Source: Puteibacter caeruleilacunae
GTDB lineage: Bacteria > Bacteroidota > Bacteroidia > Bacteroidales > Prolixibacteraceae
Direction of reading: 5' to 3'
NCBI GenBank assembly: GCA_005217565.1
Contig: SJCO01000023.1
Coordinates: 1 to 64,000, forward strand
Length of the DNA stretch: 64,000 nucleotides
In this document: positions 61,265 to 64,000 of the stretch, one piece after another
How positions within the stretch are numbered: position 1 is the first letter of the stretch
Layout of the letters: each line of letters begins with the position of its first letter
Translations under genes and position numbers: made by a program
Notes under the pieces: model-generated
The model's database searches: none
The model's input: the letters and a program-made list of their open reading frames with translations, nothing else
Told to the model about the DNA's origin: nothing

Positions 61265-62335
61265 TTACTTCAATACTGGTGAACCATTATAGGTCACTGA
61301 ACGAAGAATTGTTTTTGCTTGATTAACTGCTTTCTCTGGAAGTGGAGCATAGTTAACTTTCTCAGCTACCAACTGAGCCTCACCTGCGATCAACCAATCA
61401 AGAAACTTCAGAGTTTCCTCAGCTTGTGCTTTCGAGCGACCATCATATGCTTGCTCTTTATATAGAATAATCCAGGTAAATCCACTAATAGGATAAGCAT
61501 CTGCATCAGAAGAATTTGTCAACATTACTCGTGTATCTGCAGGAATTTCTCCTTTTGCCGCTGCACTAATTGATGCAATAGATGGCTCGATATATTTTCC
61601 AGCAGCATTTTGAACTTTAGCTACAGCAATGCTTTGTGCAAAAGCATACTCTGATCCAATATAACCAATTGCCCCGGCTGTTTGCTTAATTGTTCCGGCA
61701 ACTCCAGGATTTCCTTTTGCTCCCATTCCAACAGGCCACTTCAATGATTTTCCGCGTCCAACTTCTGTTTCCCACTTAGAGCTAATCTTGCTCATATAGT
61801 CACTGAAAATGAACGTTGTTCCACTACCGTCTGAACGATGAACAAAAGTGATTGCCATATCTGGTAGGTTAGCACCAGGATTATTAGCTTTCAAACGACT
61901 ATCATTCCATTTTGTGATTTCACCCATAAAAATCTTCTCTAACAAATCGTTCGATAATTTTAGCTCATCAACACCAGGAAGATTATATGCGATTACTACT
62001 GCACCAAGACAAGTAGGAATATGTACAATTTCTGCAGGAAGATCGGCAGCTTTTTCATCAGAAAGAAATGCATCTGACGCTCCAAAATCTACAACCTTAT
62101 CCTTCAAGCTTCGGATACCGCCACCTGAACCAATTCCACCATAAGTCAATAACAGACCTGTTTCTTTGGTGTACTGCTTAAATACCATATTATAGAATGG
62201 CATAGGGAAAGTTGCTCCTGCGGCAGTTAATGAAACAGATTTCTTTTTTGCACCAGTGCTTTTGTCTGATTTCTTACTGTTTTGACATCCTACCAAGACA
62301 GCAAGACACATTGCAATAGCTAATAGTTTTCTCAT
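61265..62335 (-). CDS. pstS: Phosphate-binding lipoprotein PstS
   Basis: The 356-residue protein has a lipoprotein signal (LLAIAMCLAVLVGC, Cys near 17), then LTAAGATFPMPFYNMVF and GGIGSGGGIRSL phosphate-site segments, DFGASDAFLS, ITFVHRSDGSGTTFIFSDY and GAIGYIGSEYA, as in PstS. As a lipoprotein it is tethered to the membrane rather than free in the periplasm, usual in this phylum. It lies 57 bp after the porin gene. Confidence 0.95.
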   Translation of the reverse strand: MRKLLAIAMCLAVLVGCQNSKKSDKSTGAKKKSVSLTAAGATFPMPFYNMVFKQYTKETGLLLTYGGIGSGGGIRSLKDKVVDFGASDAFLSDEKAADLPAEIVHIPTCLGAVVIAYNLPGVDELKLSNDLLEKIFMGEITKWNDSRLKANNPGANLPDMAITFVHRSDGSGTTFIFSDYMSKISSKWETEVGRGKSLKWPVGMGAKGNPGVAGTIKQTAGAIGYIGSEYAFAQSIAVAKVQNAAGKYIEPSIASISAAAKGEIPADTRVMLTNSSDADAYPISGFTWIILYKEQAYDGRSKAQAEETLKFLDWLIAGEAQLVAEKVNYAPLPEKAVNQAKTILRSVTYNGSPVLK

Positions 62336-62392
62336 CTTGTTTTTCGATTAAGTTCTTTAAATTTTTATCAGATTCTATATTCAATAAATGTA

Positions 62393-63376
62393 TTAGAACT
62401 TCAATTCAAGGTTCACATACAGACTAGATGTGAAGTCTTTTGAATCCTGCTTTGGACTCCATCCTCTGTAGTTTGGAGAGAGCTTTACTCCTCTTACTGG
62501 GCTGTATTCCAATCCTGCGATGAATAAGTCTCCATCTCGATTAACATTCCAGCCTTCTGATGCCCCTGATAGCTTATCTGAAGTTAGGCTATCATAACGA
62601 CCGTAAACTTTAACTTTTTCACTAACTTCTACAGTTGAGTAGAATGAAACACCCGAAAAGTCGCGACCATCGATCATTCCGTTGTTCTTCTGATGGTTGT
62701 ATTCTGCTGCGATATTGAATTTATCAGCAGTATAACCTATATATGTCGCCAATGATGTTTGAGCTGCATCATCTTTCATATGGTCATAGTATCCACGAAT
62801 AACTACTTTATCGACTGGTCTAAGCGTTAAACCAAACCCCTTCTTAAAGATACTGTCTCCTTGTAGTTTCTTGTATCCCTCACCATTTGTAAGAGAGAAA
62901 TCAACACTTACAAAGTCTGAAAGATTATATTCAACACTCAGTCCTAAATCAGCACTTGGCCCAAATTTGTACTGATCCTGGAATGACTTCAACAAGTAGC
63001 GATATCCCCATTGTTTTTCTTGAATCTTAAACTGCTTTGATCCGATTAATCCGAACTCAACAGCTAAACGATCTTTCTTATATTTTACTAATGCATTCTT
63101 CAAGTAAGCTGTCATTTCTAATTTTCCTGCAGCAGGGTTACCTACATCCAATACTAACTTGGTTGAAAATTCTGGACTGAATTTGTATTCATAACCAAAA
63201 TATGCTCTGGTAATCTCAAAAGCAGAGGCGCTTTCTCCATCAGTGATGTCAGTATGGTAATTACTGAAAATTTTCACTAAAGGTTTTCCATTAGGTTTAA
63301 ATTCACTGTTGTCCTGTGCTATCAAATTTCCGGTAATTGCAAATAATAGTGCGATAGCTAATTGTAATCTTCTCAT
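62393..63376 (-). CDS. Phosphate-regulon outer-membrane porin (OprO/OprP-like)
   Basis: The 327-residue protein has a signal peptide (1-20, LLFAITGNLIAQ), a short YHTDITDGESASAFEITRAYFGYEYKFS entry and regularly alternating strands ending LYVNLELKF. It resembles the Bacteroidota OprO/OprP phosphate-porin relatives, which are shorter than the Pseudomonas proteins. As first gene of the pst operon and directly behind the Pho-box array, it probably lets phosphate cross the outer membrane. Confidence 0.82.
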   Translation of the reverse strand: MRRLQLAIALLFAITGNLIAQDNSEFKPNGKPLVKIFSNYHTDITDGESASAFEITRAYFGYEYKFSPEFSTKLVLDVGNPAAGKLEMTAYLKNALVKYKKDRLAVEFGLIGSKQFKIQEKQWGYRYLLKSFQDQYKFGPSADLGLSVEYNLSDFVSVDFSLTNGEGYKKLQGDSIFKKGFGLTLRPVDKVVIRGYYDHMKDDAAQTSLATYIGYTADKFNIAAEYNHQKNNGMIDGRDFSGVSFYSTVEVSEKVKVYGRYDSLTSDKLSGASEGWNVNRDGDLFIAGLEYSPVRGVKLSPNYRGWSPKQDSKDFTSSLYVNLELKF

Positions 63377-63433
63377 GTTATTTAATTAATTTATTTTCTT
63401 TACCTAAATGTGTGTGTTCTTTCGTCATTTTGA

Positions 63434-63495
63434 CGTTACAAAAATTCATCATTAGTGTTACACTGCAATTACGCTCTTGTTACATAGTTGTTACA
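63434..63495 (-). promoter_or_regulatory. Pho-box array before the porin-pst-pho operon
   Basis: On the plus strand TGTTACA occurs at 63456, 63478 and 63489 and CGTTACA at 63434, with weaker matches at 63467 and 63445. All starts lie on one 11-bp grid. PhoB family proteins bind tandem 7-bp half-sites with a 4-bp spacer (11-bp period), so this fits a PhoB site with up to three dimers. The operon start codon is 58 bases downstream on the minus strand. Confidence 0.8.
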
Positions 63496-63598
63496 ATTTA
63501 CGATCACCACACAACACTACTGATTAACAAATCATTCCAATAGCATAAGACACAAAAAAGAGAAGAAGTACGAAGTAGTTTTAAAAAAAAAGCAAAAA

Positions 63599-63626
63599 AA
63601 AACCGCTGCAAAATGCAACGGTTTTA
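63599..63626 (-). terminator. Terminator of the argB transcript
   Basis: AAAACCG (63599-63605) pairs with CGGTTTT (63619-63625), with inner GCA/TGC pairing; the minus strand continues into a long T run. It lies 27 bases after the argB stop. Confidence 0.85.
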
Positions 63627-63652
63627 ATCTTATAATATTTGTAAGTCTTAGA

Positions 63653-64000
63653 TTACAGCATCAATCTTGTTCCAGAGTTTATGTTACTTCCTAGCTGATC
63701 TGCTCGTGTAATTGTTACACTCTCAACTCCATTTCGCATGGCACTAAATCCATTATCTAATTTAGGAATCATACCATCCTTAATAACCTTGTCCTCTTTT
63801 GCATCTTGATACAACTCATAGGTCAATTCTGAAATAACAGAATCATCATCCTCTGGATTTGAAAGTACTCCCTTCTTCTCGAAGCAGTACACTAAATTTA
63901 CACGATAATGGTGACTCAAAGCAATTGCCAATTCCGATGCAATTGTATCAGCATTGGTATTCAACATCTGTCCTTTTCCATCATGAGTTAAAGGAGCCAC
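63653..64000 (-). CDS. argB: Acetylglutamate kinase, C-terminal part (cut by window end)
   Basis: The 115 visible residues match the C-terminus of the amino-acid-kinase enzyme ArgB: GQMLNTNADTIASELAIAL, KGVLSNPEDD, KDGMIPKLDNGFSAMRNGVESVTI and GTRLML. It phosphorylates N-acylglutamate in arginine synthesis; in Bacteroidota the substrate may be N-succinylglutamate. The window edge removes the N-terminal half. An ArgE-like deacylase is at 34206, so the pathway is not one cluster here. Confidence 0.9.
   Translation of the reverse strand: MAPLTHDGKGQMLNTNADTIASELAIALSHHYRVNLVYCFEKKGVLSNPEDDDSVISELTYELYQDAKEDKVIKDGMIPKLDNGFSAMRNGVESVTITRADQLGSNINSGTRLML

Overview
The window is AT-rich chromosomal DNA of a Bacteroidota bacterium, most likely a marine Bacteroidales/Marinilabiliales-type organism. 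This is inferred from SusC/SusD pairs with ECF sigma and FecR partners, a DUF4249 lipoprotein beside a TonB-dependent receptor, TAnnTTTG-type promoter boxes instead of E. coli -35/-10 boxes, few Shine-Dalgarno sequences, and a CoA-disulfide reductase/rhodanese/TusA/DsrE fusion. No rRNA, tRNA or CRISPR array was found.

Layout. (1) 1-4.1 kb is a decayed mobile island. It holds the tail of one tyrosine recombinase with a frameshifted overlapping reading frame, a bulged hairpin, a two-gene cargo (a three-helix membrane protein and a YejK/NdpA-type nucleoid-associated protein), a second tyrosine recombinase whose second catalytic arginine is cysteine, and a relaxase fragment. (2) 4.1-9.9 kb has a membrane-bound LytTR regulator divergent from a small MotA/TolQ/ExbB-like membrane protein, then a DUF4249 lipoprotein with its TonB-dependent receptor. 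The control region of the ExbB-like gene recurs at 9.55 kb without the gene. (3) 10-12.7 kb has two divergent HTH/coiled-coil regulators, an unknown gene, a GNAT acetyltransferase and an AlkD-like repair protein. (4) 12.8-13.3 kb is a tandem array of three near-identical units, each with promoter, about 100-nt transcript and intrinsic terminator: a probable sRNA family. (5) 13.7-16.8 kb encodes a large one-protein transmembrane regulator (PLC-like, two LamG, one TM helix, SARP-type DNA-binding domain). (6) 17-20.1 kb has recR, a membrane glycosyltransferase and an acetyltransferase.

(7) 20.2-28.6 kb is polysaccharide-utilisation-like locus 1: ECF sigma, FecR, STN-bearing SusC, SusD, DUF3472 lipoprotein. 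(8) 28.8-31.3 kb is the sulfur-transfer fusion. (9) 31.5-34.1 kb is an ammonium operon (outer-membrane protein, PII, Amt) preceded by a 53-bp-period array of ACACCCCCT boxes. (10) 34.2-39 kb has an ArgE-like deacetylase and the sulfate-activation/reduction cluster cysN-cysD-cysH-DUF2061. (11) 39.2-54.8 kb is locus 2: a GHL10-type glycoside hydrolase, DUF1735 lipoprotein, SusD, SusC, IPT/NHL lipoprotein, FecR, a 156-bp tandem repeat, ECF sigma, and a second, closely related SusC that carries the STN signalling domain but has no SusD. (12) 55.4-63.4 kb is a complete phosphate regulon (porin, pstSCAB, phoU, phoB, phoR) behind a periodic Pho-box array, followed by the 3' end of argB.

The most interesting unexplained items are the triplicated sRNA-like units, two plus-strand sRNA candidates placed just upstream of the two SusC operons, the helically phased C-rich boxes before the ammonium genes, the membrane SARP receptor, and the NdpA/membrane-protein pair on the mobile remnant. 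All functional statements come from reading the sequence and remembered family knowledge; no database search was run.
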